Source: Aldrovandia affinis
Taxonomy: Eukaryota; Chordata; Actinopteri; Notacanthiformes; Halosauridae
NCBI GenBank assembly: GCA_029706075.1
Contig: JAINUG010000149.1
Coordinates: 2,366,001-2,430,000 of the forward strand
DNA: 64,000 nucleotides
Reading direction: 5' to 3'
Shown here: positions 11,301 to 23,557 of the stretch, one piece after another
Numbering within the stretch: the stretch's first letter is position 1
Layout of the letters: each line of letters starts with the position of its first letter
Notes under the pieces: model-generated
Databases searched by the model: none
What the model was told of the DNA's origin: nothing
Seen by the model: only the letters and a program-made list of their open reading frames with translations
Program-made: the position numbers and the translations under genes

Positions 11301-13795
11301 GCACGGTGGCCCAGCCGGGCATGAACCCGGGCTCCCTGGTGAACCACAGCACCACCAGCAGGATGAAGATGACGAGGACAGAGCCCTCGGCGAAGCTGAT
11401 GCTGCCCAGACGCAGGTACTCGTCCTTCATCACCTGGTACGCCTCTCTTTCTCCGCTGTTCTTCGTCCCACAGCCAAACGACTTCTTAAGGCTGCGGGAC
11501 AAACACATTTATATTTACATTTATATTTTAGGCATTTAGCAGATGTTCTTATCCAGAGCGACTTACACAGTTTACATTTCTTTACATACAATCCATTTAT
11601 ACAGCTGGATATTTTACTGAAGCAATTCAGGTTAAGTACCTTGCTCAAGGGTACAACAGCAGTGCCCCACCTGGGAATTGAACCTGCAACCTCTGAGTTA
11701 CAAGCCCGGCAGCTCCCTAACCATTACATTACACTGCCAGCCTCAGCATCTCCAAATTCTCTCCTCCAAAATGGACGGAAGTTTTGTTTTTGTGTGGCAT
11801 GAGGTTTGAAAATGGCTACGGATCCCCTGTCTCTCAGTTCATGCCCTGACTCTTACTTCAGCCCCAGGTACAGTTCATGCCCTGACTCTTACTTCAGCCC
11901 CAGGTACAGTTCATGCCCTGACTCTTACTTCAGCCCCAGGTACAGTTAGTGCCCTGACTCTTACTTCAGCCCCAGGAACATGAACTGAAGCCATAGCCAC
12001 GAGAAGATCAGCATCAGCAGCATGTTGGGGAAGGAGAATCCAAACCAGCTGGCAAAGTTGATTATGCCGTTATTGTTTGGGAAGAGCCTGCGGGCAAAGG
12101 GGGTGGGTTAGGAAGGCTTACACAGAGGTCATGGTCAGAGTATGACACACAAACAGTAAACAGTGTTCAACAACATGAGGTGTCGGGGGAAGTGCAGAGT
12201 TAGTTGGCAAGGCGGGGGGGGGGGCAGCCGAAAGGTGTGGTAGCAGGGTGGGAGGGGGGTAGGTGAGGCGCAGGGTGCGGGGGCAGGGGCAGGGGCCGGG
12301 CAGCGGCGTGTAGGGTGGGTGCAGGGTGCAGGGGGCGGGGGTGGGGGTGGGGGACGCTCTTACTCGTCCACCTGGCCCTTCAGGATGAGGTTTGGGGTGG
12401 TGCCGGTGAGGGTGGCCGTGCCCCCTATGCTGGCTGCATAGCACACGCACAGACTCATCCCCTTGGACAGCTTCAGATACTTCTGCTCCCGGACCAGCCT
12501 TCTCTCCTCCGCCTCAGTGCTGCCCCCCTCCTCTGAAACAGCAAACTGTGCATCAATCTCACCTCTCTCTCTCTCTCTATCTCTCTCTCTATATATACAC
12601 CAATCAGCCACAACATTAAAACCAGTTGCCTAATATTGTGTAGGTCCCCCTCGTGCCACCGTCAAGGCATGGACTCCACAAGACCTCTGAAGGTGTCCTG
12701 TGGTATCTGGCACCAAGACGTTAGCAGCAGATCCTTTAAGTCCTGTAAGTTGCAAGGTGATGCCTCCATGGATCGGACTTGTTGGTCCAGCACATCCCAC
12801 AGATGCTCGATCGGATTGAGATCTGGGGAATTTGGAAGCCAAGTCAATACCTTTAACTCTTTGTCATGTTCCTCAAACCATTCCTGAACAATTTTTGTAG
12901 TGTGACAGGGCGCATTATCCTGCTGAAAGAGGCCACTGCCACCAGGGAATACCGTTGTCATGAAGGGGTGTACTTGGTGTGCAACAATGTTTAGGTAGGA
13001 GTTACGTGTCAAAGTAACATCCACATGAATGCCAGGACCCAAGGTTTCCCAGCAGAACATTGCCCAGAGCATCACACTGCCTCCGCCGGCTTGCCCTCTT
13101 CCCATAGTGCATCCTAGTGCCCTCTCTTCCCCAGGTAAACGACGCACACGCACCCAGCCATCCACATGATGTAAAATAAAACGTGATTCATTAGACCAGC
13201 CCACTTTCTTCCATTGCTCCATGGTCCAGTTCTGACGCTCACGTGCCCATTGTAGGCGCTTTCGGCGGTGGACAGGGGTCAGCATGGGCACTCTGACCGG
13301 TCTGTGGCTACGCAGCCCCATACACAGCAAGCTGCGATGCACTGTGTTCTGACACCTTTCTATCATAGCCAGCATGAACTTTTTCAGCAATTTGTGCTAC
13401 AGTAGCTCTTCTGTGGGATCGGACCAGATGGGCTAGCCTTCGCTCCCCACATGCATGAATGAGCCTTGGGCACCCATGGCCCTGTCGCCGGTTCACCGGT
13501 TGTCCTTCCTTGGACCACTTTTGGTAGGTACTAACCACTCCATACCAGAACACCCCACAAGACCTGTCATTTTGGAGATGCTCTGACCCAGTCGTCTAGC
13601 CATCACAATTTGGCCCTTGTCAAAGTCGCTCAGATCCTTACGCTTGCCCATTTTTCCTGCTTCCAACAATCAACTTCAAGAACTGACTGTTCACTTGCTG
13701 CCTAATATATCCCACCCCTTGACAGGTGCCATTGTAACGAGATGATCAATGTTATTCACTTCACCTGTCAGTGGTTTTAATGTTGTGGCTGATCG

Positions 13796-13833
<38 letters not shown>

Positions 13834-16800
13834 TCCCTCAATCTCCATTCTCTCTCCCTCTCTCCCCCCATCTCTCTCTATCTCTCAAAAACACTCAGAA
13901 TGTCAATCATTAATGAGATTATCATTTTCCAGGAAATGTGGAAAATTCTGCGAAACCTCTGTATCTGGCTGTGCTGTTATCTGTGACTCAGTCCGGACTG
14001 AGGACGGGGGCGTGGGCGTGAGCTAGGCTCACTTCTGGGAGGGAAATGAGGGGTGAGTTTTAATGCATGGCACAGCTTGCCAGCTGATGTAGTGGAGGCA
14101 GTGACCCTCGGGATGTTCAAGAACAGCCTTTGGACTGCAGGTGAAATGAGGAGACTAGACGGGCTGAACTGTTCAACATTCTCATGTTCTTCTGCTATAT
14201 TACACTATACTACACAATGCACTATATAACTATAGACAAAAAGTTATGTATATAAACGCAATCACATAATTGCATTTATGACATTATGTACTATATTATT
14301 GTGGCCGCTTGATGACATGGACCGAACAACCAATCACTGCTAAATTGAGAGGCACAAAATATCTTAACTAGATGGCAGACAGTCTACCGGTAGAAAAGTC
14401 TGAAAACTGAATGCATACTCTTGTAAAAATATCTACTTTTGGGTTTATGTAAAACATAAAGTACTAATCTCACTTAAAACATAGTTCTTTGGGTTTAATG
14501 ATATTATTATGGCGGCTGGCCTGGTATCCAGCGAGGCGGTGGATCCCTGGTGCTCACCGTCGGGGTTGGGCTCCTTGGTCTCCTTGGTCTCCTTGGTCTT
14601 GGTCTGGCTCTCCTTGCTGTCAGTCAGCTGAAAGGCCTGGTTGTCAAGGCCGCCAAACTCCCGCTCCTGGGCGTCGGCCTCCGTCTGGCTGAGCTGCTGC
14701 AGCACGGCCTGGGCGATTGGCAGCATCATGGCGGTGGAGGCCGTGTTGCTGATCCACATGGAGAGGAACGCTGTGGTGCCCATGAACCCCATCATCAACC
14801 TGGGGGGACAGAGTGGTCAGACACAGGGGGGGGGGCAGAGCAGTCAGACACAGGAGTCAGACACAGGGAGGGGGCAGAGCAGTCAGACACAGGGAGGGGG
14901 CAGAGCACTTAGACACAGGGAGGGGGCAGACACAGGGAGGGAAGGGGGCAGAGCAGTTAGACACAGGGGGGGAGGGGGGCAGAGCAGTCAGACACAGGGA
15001 GGGGGGCAGAGCAGTCAGACACAGGGAGGGGGCAGAGCAGTCAGACACAGGGGGGGCAGAGCAGTCAGACACAGGGAGGGGGGGCAGAGCACTTAGACAC
15101 AGGGAGGGGGCAGAGCAGTCAGACACAGGGAGGGAGGCAGAGCACTTAGACACAGGGAGGGGGCAGAGCACTTGGACAGGGGGGCAGAGCAGTCAGACAC
15201 AGGGAGGGAGGGGGCAGAGCAGTCAGACACAGGGAGGGGGGCAGAGCAGTTAGACACAGGGAGGGGGGCAGAGCAGTTAGACACAGGGAGGGAGGGGGCA
15301 GAGCAGTTAGACACAGGGAAGGGGGCAGAGCAGTCAGACACAGGGAGGGGGGCAGAGCAGTCAGACACAGGGAGGGGGGCAGAGCAGTTAGACACAGGGA
15401 AGGGGGCAGACACAGGGGAGGAGGGGGCAGAGCAGTTAGACACAGGGAGGGAGGGGGCAGAGCAGTTAGACACGGGGGGCAGAGCAGTCACCGTGGTGAT
15501 GAGGCGAGCTCTTACAGCGCTGGTTTCACTCCCACGACCAGCAGCACTCGCAGTGCTATGCGCTTATGCAGGTTCCAGTACTCCACCGCGATCGCCACCA
15601 GCAGACCCCCGATGAACAGCATGTTGGAGTCCTTCAGGTACTGCACACACACCTGCAGAGGGACAGGGGCACAATGAGCACTGAGTCACAGCACTGAGTC
15701 ACAGTCACACACTGAATCACAGACAGGTACACACTGGCTGTGTCCGAAACCGCTCCCTATTCCATATATAGTGCACTATATAGTGTGTACGCCATTTTGT
15801 AGTGTGCGACGAATTCTAAACTGTTAATTTCGTTCACTATATAGGGAACGAGAAAATACCCACAATTCACCGTGATTTGTAGTGTACATCGACTGTACCC
15901 TACAATTGATCCCATGTACCACAATGCAATGCGGTCGTGTCATACCGTCATACATACGCCTCCGTTTATGCCTCAAGAACAAAACTTGAGCCAACAGCAG
16001 TAAAACAGAAACAGGAATCATGGTGGTAATGTTAGCTAACTGCTTTAGCCACCGATAGCTACCGTTATTATCGCTATGGGAGTTGGTGCTAGTTGTGAGT
16101 TATCCTAACGTTATTTTCTCCACACAAGCTAGTTAGCTCACGACTTCCATAACGGTAGCTATTGGTGGCTAAAGCAGTGGCTAGCAGACAGCACCACAGT
16201 TGACAAAACCACACTTGCACATGATTAGAATTTCAACAATTTATTTGGGATTTAAGAACATGCAAACCCGATACCACCTGAGTACATTTCAACAGCTGCC
16301 ATGAGAGCTCGGTTTGTTTACGGGTGATACTGGGCGCGTCCGCTTGCGTCACCTGAATATCCGGCACTTTTTTTGACGCAAATGACGTTCAGTTGTAGTA
16401 TCCGAAAACACTACTTTCGTTCGCTACATAGTGCACTATATAAACACTATATAGGGAATAGGGAATAGGGAACGAGTGAGCGGTTTCGGACACAGCCACT
16501 GAGTCACACACAGGTACACACTGAGTCACACACAGGTACGCACTGAGTCACACACAGGTACACACTGAGTCACACACAGGTACACACTGAGTCACAGACA
16601 GGTACGCACTGAGTCACAGACAGGTACGCACTGAGTCATAGACAGGTACGCACTGAGTCACAGACAGGTACGCACTGAGTCACAGACAGGTACGCACTGA
16701 GTCACAGACAGGTACGCACTGAGTCACACACAGGTACGCACTGAGTCACACACAGGTACACACTGAGTCACACACAGGTACACACTGAGTCACACACAGG

Positions 16801-17760
16801 TACACACTGAGTCACAGACAGGTACGCACTGAGTCACACACAGGTACGCACTGAGTCACACACAGGTACACACTGAGTCACACACAGGTACACACTGAGT
16901 CACAGACAGGTACGCACTGAGTCACACACAGGTACGCACTGAGTCACAGACAGGTACACTGAGTCACACACAGGTACGCACTGAGTCACACACAGGTACG
17001 CACTGAGTCACACACAGGTACACACTGAGTCACACACAGGTACGCACTGAGTCACAGACAGGTATGCACTGAGTCACACACAGGTACGCACTGAGTCACA
17101 CACAGGTACACACTGAGTCACAGACAGGTACACACTGAGTCACACACAGGTACACACTGAGTCACAGACAGGAGTATGTTGGGCAATCACAGGTTTCTCA
17201 ACATGGAGGAAAGAAAATATCAACCTGACATTAAAGCAGCATCCTTTTATGCTGCCTCATCACATTTTGAACTATAGCATAATGTAATAGAATCCAGTAG
17301 TACATTAATGTAGTATAATATTTAAAATACCATGATATGATAGCAGAGAATTAACACAGAGTTCACCAGGACAGAGTCTGTCTGAGCATGCAAGTAGCAG
17401 GTAGCAAGGATTGATGGGTAGCAGGGAATGATGGCTCAGTGGCAGGATTCGTACCTCTGAAGACTCCATGATGCCCATCATGGGGAAGAGGATGACGGGC
17501 AACAGGGCGGTGACGGCCAGCGGGATGCACTCTGTACACCAGTACAGGGCCATGAGGATAATCACAAAGCCACAGCTCGCCTCCTGCAACACACACACGC
17601 ACACACACAGTGAGTACACACATACACACACACATGGTGAAAGAGTATACACACACACACACACACAGTATGAGAGTACACACACACACACACACACACA
17701 CAGTGAGTACACACATACACACACAAATGGTGAGAGAGTATACACACACATACACAGTGA

Positions 17761-17801
<41 letters not shown>

Positions 17802-18626
17802 CGAGAGACTACGCACACACACAGAGTGAGAGAGTTTACACATGCACAGGTAATAAAGGACTTTCACTGCACTGAAAATGCTTTGTCAGCAAAGTCCAGG
17901 ATCAAAAGGACAGGGGTACCACACCCTGATATTCATGGTCACATGGTTGAGTGGTTGCCATTGTGACCAAGGCCTTGAGCCTCATGATGATTTCATCTGC
18001 CCCCCACTGACAGTCAAGGATAAGAATTCTTCCTGAATGAACAGACGGATCAGCTGGAATATTGGGGACTGCACAAGGACAGAACCTTCGGACCGAACCA
18101 AACCAACAACATTCTTTACCACAGCAGCTCTACTTTTGTAGAAGGGGCTATAAAGATTAATGATTATTTTAAGTTCAAGAGCAAACCATTAATCATAAAA
18201 GCTAAAAAAAGAACATTCTCAGGTGCCTGACTCGTACAGGTGAGATGTGTTTCAACAGAAACTGAAATTGTTTTATTCACACTATGTCTTGGGTGATTTT
18301 TTCTTTTTCAGAAAGCAACTTTTTAAGAGAACCCCTGAGCCAGCGTTCTGGATCAGAAATCTGGAGCCAGGGGGTTGCAGGTTCAAACCTTGAGAACAGC
18401 TCAGCTGTCACTAAGGACCGAGTGTATTTAAGCTGCAGTGTGTGAGTAAAAGTCACACTACACACAGACAATATAAAGTTTACAAAACATAACATAAGCT
18501 TTGCAATTCTTGACAAGAAAAATATGACATAATATCACATCTCTCGCATCCCACACTTCCACACCAAGGGGGAGAACAGAGAAGGCACATAGACGTGCAC
18601 ATACAAATATACACACAGACCCCCAA

Positions 18627-18658
<32 letters not shown>

Positions 18659-19070
18659 AATCACACTTACACACAGACACAAACCCCCAAAGAAACACTC
18701 ACACACACACAAAAACACACAATCACTCGGGGACACACACTCATAGACATACACACAGACCCCCAAAGACGCAAACAGAGAAACACTCACACATACAGAC
18801 ACTCACACACAGACATACACAGACACACACACACATACTCACACACACTCAGACATACTCAGACACACACACACAGGCACTCAGACATTCAGACACACAC
18901 ACACACACATGCACACACAGCCTCTCACACACTTACACACACACACAGGCACTCAGACAAGGGGTTACCGGTGTATTGATGACCAGAGGCAGGGGCAGGA
19001 TGAGCAGAGGCGTGAGGAAGATGATGAGGTAATTCCGATATATCCACAGACACTTAAAGAACCTGACCAT
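8346..19070 (-). CDS. slc13a2: Na+/dicarboxylate cotransporter, SLC13 family (12 exons, 585 aa)
   Basis: Carrier for sodium-coupled uptake of succinate, citrate and related Krebs-cycle acids across the plasma membrane. Coding exons, 5' to 3' on the minus strand: 19070-18969, 17583-17455, 15652-15516, 14799-14558, 12532-12364, 12087-11965, 11491-11282, 10404-10304, 9634-9522, 9159-8998, 8702-8565, 8477-8346. All junctions are GT-AG and phases agree, giving one open frame of 585 residues (mammalian NaDC1 is about 590). Both SNT motifs that bind sodium and carboxylate are intact: residues 140-142 (exon 4) and 481-483 (exon 10, in a '[11 protein letters not shown]' setting). A glycosylation sequon, NIT, lies close to the C-terminus. 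Exon 4 ends in a Lys/Glu/Thr-rich loop, variable in the family. SLC13A3 and SLC13A5 are close paralogues; linkage to sarm1 and vtn favours slc13a2. The 5' UTR and promoter were not identified. Confidence 0.95.
8707..8995. repeat. GTGGGTGT-type array in slc13a2 intron 10
   Basis: Degenerate 'GTGGGTGTTGGAGTGGGT' units fill almost the whole intron between exons 11 and 10. They create long shadow ORFs on both strands that run through the flanking exons. Confidence 0.85.
9170..9300. repeat. CA-rich microsatellite, slc13a2 intron 9
   Basis: Short imperfect CA arrays immediately upstream (gene sense) of exon 10. Confidence 0.7.
9680..10183. repeat. CACTCTCACACCCC minisatellite, slc13a2 intron 8
   Basis: About 500 bp of variable units built from 'ACTCTCACACCCC' and 'ACTCTACACCCC'. 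It occupies most of the intron between exons 9 and 8. Confidence 0.9.
10520..11272. repeat. GC-rich minisatellite, slc13a2 intron 7
   Basis: About 750 bp of units of roughly 38-42 bp, each with 'GGGGCAGAGTGGGAGTGG' and a 'CTGTTAGAGGGGG' or 'TGTTGTTAAAGGGG' segment. It ends about 10 bp short of the exon 7 splice donor at 11282. Confidence 0.92.
11505..11745 (-). mobile_element. tRNA-derived SINE with L2-like tail
   Basis: On the minus strand a tRNA-like head with a B-box-like 'GGTTGCAGGTTCAATTCC' is followed by a body and the tail 'AAGTCGCTCTGGATAAGA', then short AT-rich repeats. The same tail ends the L2 copy at 44640-45150, so the SINE probably uses L2 machinery. It lies in slc13a2 intron 6, in gene sense, and its tail stops only about 15 nt before the exon 7 acceptor. 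Confidence 0.8.
11836..11979. repeat. 36-bp tandem repeat that includes the exon 6 splice donor
   Basis: Four copies, starting at 11836, 11872, 11908 and 11944. Each carries 'GACTCTTACTTCAGCCCC', the complement of the last exon 6 codons plus the GTAAGAGTC donor. The copy at 11944-11979 is the genuine exon edge (exon 6 ends at 11965). The other three lie downstream in the intron as near-identical decoys. Confidence 0.9.
12598..13798 (-). mobile_element. Tc1/mariner element in slc13a2 intron 5
   Basis: Terminal inverted repeats 'CACCAATCAGCCACAACATT' (12598) and its complement ending at about 13798, near TA dinucleotides within a TA/CT microsatellite. Inserted between exons 5 and 4, with its transposase in the same direction as slc13a2. 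Ends are imperfect but almost full length is retained. Confidence 0.92.
12662..13655 (-). pseudogene. Tc1-like transposase, frame-broken
   Basis: DDE transposase of the Tc1 group. The start region (ATG at about 13651, '[14 protein letters not shown]'), the helix-turn-helix part (to about 13360) and the catalytic part (13390-12662) lie in different frames, so at least two frameshifts separate them, near 13570 and 13350. Of the DD34E triad the second Asp ('QQDNAPCHT') and the Glu ('NPIEHLWD') are present. The first Asp is replaced by Asn ('GWSNESRF'), which by itself should abolish catalysis. Non-functional. Confidence 0.88.
14040..14195 (+). mobile_element. Possible LINE 3' fragment
   Basis: A short stretch translating as '[17 protein letters not shown]' resembles the C-terminal end of a non-LTR reverse transcriptase ORF. 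Nothing else of the element is recognisable, so this is weak. Confidence 0.3.
14812..15487. repeat. 27-bp minisatellite, slc13a2 intron 3
   Basis: About 25 units of 'GCAGAGCAGTCAGACACAGG' plus a G-run of variable length. It lies between exons 4 and 3 and starts about 13 bp from the exon 4 acceptor. The G-run length variation shifts frames between units. Confidence 0.92.
15736..16497. mobile_element. 762-bp MITE with 3-bp target duplication (Harbinger-like)
   Basis: Perfect terminal inverted repeat: 'GGCTGTGTCCGAAACCGCTC' on the left is mirrored on the right ('GAGTGAGCGGTTTCGGACA...'), with further mirrored ACTATATAG motifs inside. It is flanked by ACT on both sides (15733-15735, 16498-16500). 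A 3-bp duplication suggests PIF/Harbinger mobility. It sits inside the 22-bp GAGTCACA minisatellite of slc13a2 intron 2. No transposase. Confidence 0.8.
16498..17172. repeat. 22-bp minisatellite, slc13a2 intron 2
   Basis: Roughly 30 units of 'GAGTCACACACAGGTACGCA' with CAC/CAG and GTACAC/GTACGC variants. A few related units also lie left of the MITE at 15685-15735, so the MITE inserted into the array. Confidence 0.95.
17584..17850. repeat. CA microsatellite, slc13a2 intron 1
   Basis: Interrupted (CA)n blocks starting directly at the exon 2 acceptor region. On the gene strand they read GT-rich. Confidence 0.88.
18340..18450 (+). mobile_element. tRNA-like SINE fragment
   Basis: Contains 'GGGGGTTGCAGGTTCAAACC', resembling a tRNA B-box, followed by 'CACTAAGGACCGAGTG'. 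No second end is recognisable. Lies in slc13a2 intron 1. Confidence 0.4.
18600..18955. repeat. CA-rich microsatellite, slc13a2 intron 1
   Basis: About 350 bp of imperfect CA/CAGA repeats ending about 14 bp before the exon 1 splice donor (18969). Confidence 0.88.
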
Positions 19071-19589
19071 GATTGCACTCAGTCCAACAGCACAGGTAGG
19101 AGAAAACACCTGATATCACACCAACACTACAGCAGGGGATACCTTTCACCAGATAATTAGCGATTCCACTGCACTCTATTAAGAGAGAGGGAAAGATAAA
19201 AGTATATATATAACAAAGAATTAATTATTAACCAAAAGTCTGGGGGGGTTATATGAACTTCACACTACGAGGGGGTGGGGGGGTGGGTAATATCACAAAA
19301 CAATAGACAAATGCAGCTTTATGGACCCACAGATAAGAAAGACTTTCAGTCGGATGTTTTCAAAGGAACTTTATGGAGCCATATTCCACACACACACTGT
19401 AATAATCTTACCCTTCTAATCAGTTACTGGCTGAGTACAATATAAACCTAAGTATACGCATGAGTTGTCTCTGTCCTGTAAATAACAGGGTCTCTTAAAC
19501 TTCCCAAGAACCTTTGTGATGCTATAGCCAATCAGAGAGGAATTTGGGGTTTGCGCTGAAACAAAATAATGTTGGAGGCTCTTTCTCTG

Positions 19590-19628
<39 letters not shown>

Positions 19629-22600
19629 CTCTCTCTCCCCCTTTCTTCTTTCCCTCTCCTCTTCCTTGTGTTCTCTGTGATTTCAGAGGGTGTGAACCCT
19701 GAGCAGCTCTGAAACACTCTGACAGACCAACGGCTTTCTTCTCCTTTGTTTTTCTTTTAAAGATACACATATACACCGATTGGGGCTGTCGAGGCTCGCC
19801 CTGCTAAAGCTTCAGTGCATTTTCTTTTATTTAATCTTTTTTTAACCAGGGAGGTCAGTTGAGAACAGTTCTCATTTTCAACAACGGCTTGGCCAAGAGG
19901 CAGAAACACAGCAGTACAAAACAACAACAACCAAAACAATATAGCCGCAAGCAGCAATTAATAGGGTCCAAGCAAAATGTGCCAATCACTGCTTATTGGA
20001 TGAATGTTGCAAACATTTAGCCTACAAGCTCAGGAAGGCATTAGCAAGAAGGTAAGTCATTGTATTGCTCATTGCTCATTGCAATGCAAGTCCCATGATC
20101 ATGGGTCAAACCGACCCTGTTTTGCCATCAACTTCATTAGCGCATAATGGTCAAACAGTTTGAAGCATAAAAGAAAAGTAGTATCCGTTTTCTGGGTTAC
20201 TCCAGAGATACTTTGAGTGAAATTTGGTGAAGACTGGATCAACTAGAAGGATAGGAGAAGAAGCAAAATGTGTTGATGTTTCATAAGGAACAGTGGCTAG
20301 GGTGATGTTAGCATAGAAGTCTGAGGGCAACACATCAGCAACTAGGAGCAACTGTGGTAGAAAATGCATACTCCTCAACCATGATGTCTGCATTGGTTCC
20401 AGATGCAAGGCAAAACAGATGAGCAACTCTGAATCAGCTGACTGCAAATATCAATCTAGGGCTTGAGCAGGCAGTTTCATCTAGAACAATAGATAGAGAA
20501 CTTCATACAGAGGAATACCATGGTCAGGTTGCAGCCCTATTAAGACACGTTATGTGTCCAAAGACACGTAGGTGTTTCCTTTATTCTGGCAGTTATCTGT
20601 ATCTGTTCATCCTCAACTGAGGGTATTGAATCTGGCTCATTCTACTGTCTGTATGTCTGCCCAGGTATAATCCAGTTCCAGTTATAATCAGCTCTAGCTA
20701 TACGTAGTAGATTACATAGGTCCTTAAATTAGTAGACTTGGATAATTAACACTACATTTGATAATTAACACTACACTCTATTATTAACATTACACTACTG
20801 ATAGTGTAATAAACACTTCACTCTGTACACAGGTGATTTTCAGTCACCCATAACTGCATCACTGACAGCAGATGATATAAGATTTAGTTGATGTAGTACT
20901 GCTCGGTAACAAAGAATTATGGAGGTATAAAATCTTGCCATGATCATAAAGGGAAGATCATTAATGAACGCCTTCATAGAGCCAGTGCCGCAGGAACACT
21001 GCTTCCTTATCCAGATTTACGGCCTTGTTTCCCCATTACACTGCTATCTGCCTGGCAGGACAAACGATCACGCCAACGGGGTTCCATACACCCAGGAAAA
21101 ACAGCCATCAATGGGTAGATCATTAAACCATATGCCCAATTAGCCCTGTGGTGTCAGGGCTTCTGTCCAAAAGGGCTGATGAATGGATATGATGGACAGA
21201 GGGCCCGACATGAGGACCTAACCTCCAAGGCCAGCCTCGAGTCCGAGTGCCCCCGAAAGCCCTGTCTGTGAGTGAGGGCAGGGGGGGGGGGGGCGAAGTT
21301 TGCGCACCATCGCAGAAACACGTGATGGAGTATTCCTCTCCTCGCAGTCTCCGTCTTCGTGCGTCTCACGGGCACAGTGCTCAGCCAGCCACCTTCCCCC
21401 ACCATGTTTAAATCCAGTCTTTCATTATTTTTACTCATCCAGAAACCAAGGCAACAACAGAACAACTTTAAAGTGCCAGAAGGAAAAATAGGGACTTTTA
21501 CATGTTTAAAAAGAGAGAGAGAGAGAAGCAACCTGTTGAGGTTTATTATTGTAAATGTTTTATTGCATGATGTGAAATAAGTTATTGCTAACAGAACTGT
21601 AATATATCACTGTGTTGGGTTGATGTTACTCTTCAGCTTCTAGTACACAATCTCTTCCATTCATACACTCTTATTAAACAAAGTCTGACTCCTTATGCAT
21701 GTTTATTGCATTGGCTTAAAGGACCTTTACCACCGCAGTATGTGTCGCAGGACAGCCGAAACATTACTAGGGGGAGCGTAAAAATAAGCGGGTCATTGGC
21801 TACCAAATTGGGAGAGAAAAAAAAAAAAAATGTCATTATGCATGTTTATTGCAGACCTTTACCAGCAGTATGTTACAGCCAACCTAGCAATAACATTGAT
21901 ACAACATTAAGCTTTGGCTCAATCCTGGCTCAATCCATCCATTTTTATCAGCAGTGGAGAAAGTAGCAAAGTCATGAGTTTGTTTTCTGCTGCCAGGTAA
22001 AGAACTCCAGAACCTTGTGCCTTTAATGGAGAATTCAGTTTGAGCACAGGAAGTCCTACAGTGTCTGACTCGGTGGTTCACATGTGAGGTGCTGCGTGTG
22101 TGCTTGTGTCCTGAGTGTAGTGGAGCCTAGCTACAAATGAATCAAAAGTATTTCTTTAGAATGTTGCAATTATATCTTAAAGGTTTCTTGTCCATGACTT
22201 TGATGGCTTGGTTATAGAGGAAGGTTAGAGGTTCAATCGTGGTATCCAATGCTTGGGACCAGGAGGTTATACAGCAGGACAGATGAGAGAAAATAATGGC
22301 ATGCATAAATGTGAGAGCTGTGTGAAATGGTAAGCAACATCTGATTGGTCTGAAGGTGTGGAGATTTTCCCTGACAGTTCTATCTTCTTACTGCGCATGT
22401 CAAATTTCAACTGAGAATCTAAAATGTAAAAAACGTGGGCTCTTTCAGTGTTGCCTCCTAACCCAGCCTCTTCAGATTTTCTGGGAAACAGGATTTACAT
22501 CCGGATGTTGGTCGATCCTCTTAACCCTTGAAATCTGCTCTTCATTCAACTGCGATAATGGAATAACACATCTTTTATGGGAAAATGGAATCACATAATT

Positions 22601-23245
22601 GTTGGGGTCTTTTCAGGAAGTCCTTTAACAAAACATTTTCCACCGAATAATATATTTAACAAACATGAAAGCTATCGTCTGCCAACAAAAAAGCAGAGCT
22701 GCTGTTATCTCACTCTCCTCCGTTATCAGGGTCCGGGTCGCTGTAGATCGCTCTCAGATATCCGGCTATCAGACACGTGCTCCGAGCAGCCGTATAAGGA
22801 GGGCTTTTCTCTCGCCCAGTCCGTGTTTTCATCGTCAGGACTGCGTAACGGGATAAAGGTCTTTACAGTAAGTCAAACGGCCGTGAACTCAATTTAGCTC
22901 TCGCTTGCCTCTGCTGTGCTCCACACCGCCATCTGCTGGAGGTAAGCGGAATAGCACTGCGAGCCATAACAATCCTGAGGACATTTTGACGAGGAGAAAC
23001 AGGTCGTTGTAGGCCCATCTAGGCCCGTAATTGGACTAATGTCTAGAGAGTATCCAGCACTGTATCACCGCAAGGGCTAAGCGCTGTTAGAACCCTTCAT
23101 GAGAAAAGTGTAGAAAATAAGCATGCCCCTTGTTTGATATCATAAATGCTGATGCCACAGTGTCCACATTATACATTAATAGCCATCTGTATAAGATCCA
23201 GCATACAGGCATGTGTATTAGAGTCTATATATAGCCTACATAGAG

Positions 23246-23355
23246 CAGGGGTACCTAGCCCTGGTCCTGGAGAGAAACAGGGTGAGCTGGTTTTCATTGT
23301 TACACAACACTTAATCGATCAGTAAAAGCAGTTGACCGCACAGTTAACTCACCTC
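23246..23355. mobile_element. Half copy of the hAT MITE family
   Basis: Starts 'CAGGGGTACCTAGCCCTGG' and continues with 'GAGCTGGTTTTCATTGTTAC' and 'CTCACCTCACCTG', matching the order of segments in the left two thirds of the MITE at 5303-5509. The right terminal repeat is missing. Confidence 0.7.
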
Positions 23356-23477
23356 ACCTGAATAATAAACATAAAAATATGTTTATAGGCCATGTGCAGT
23401 GTTTGCCAGTAAAGTTACTATTGTTAAAGTTGAGAGAACATTGTACAGTTCTGTTCCCAAGAGTTCAGGCCAAAGGT

Positions 23478-23480
<3 letters not shown>

Positions 23481-23557
<77 letters not shown>
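23481..23557. repeat. (GT)n microsatellite
   Basis: Near-perfect GT run of about 38 units. Confidence 0.97.

Noticed and set aside
16498-17172. Possible CRISPR-like repeat array
   Set aside because: Units are directly adjacent with no unique spacers, in a spliced eukaryotic gene; it is a minisatellite.
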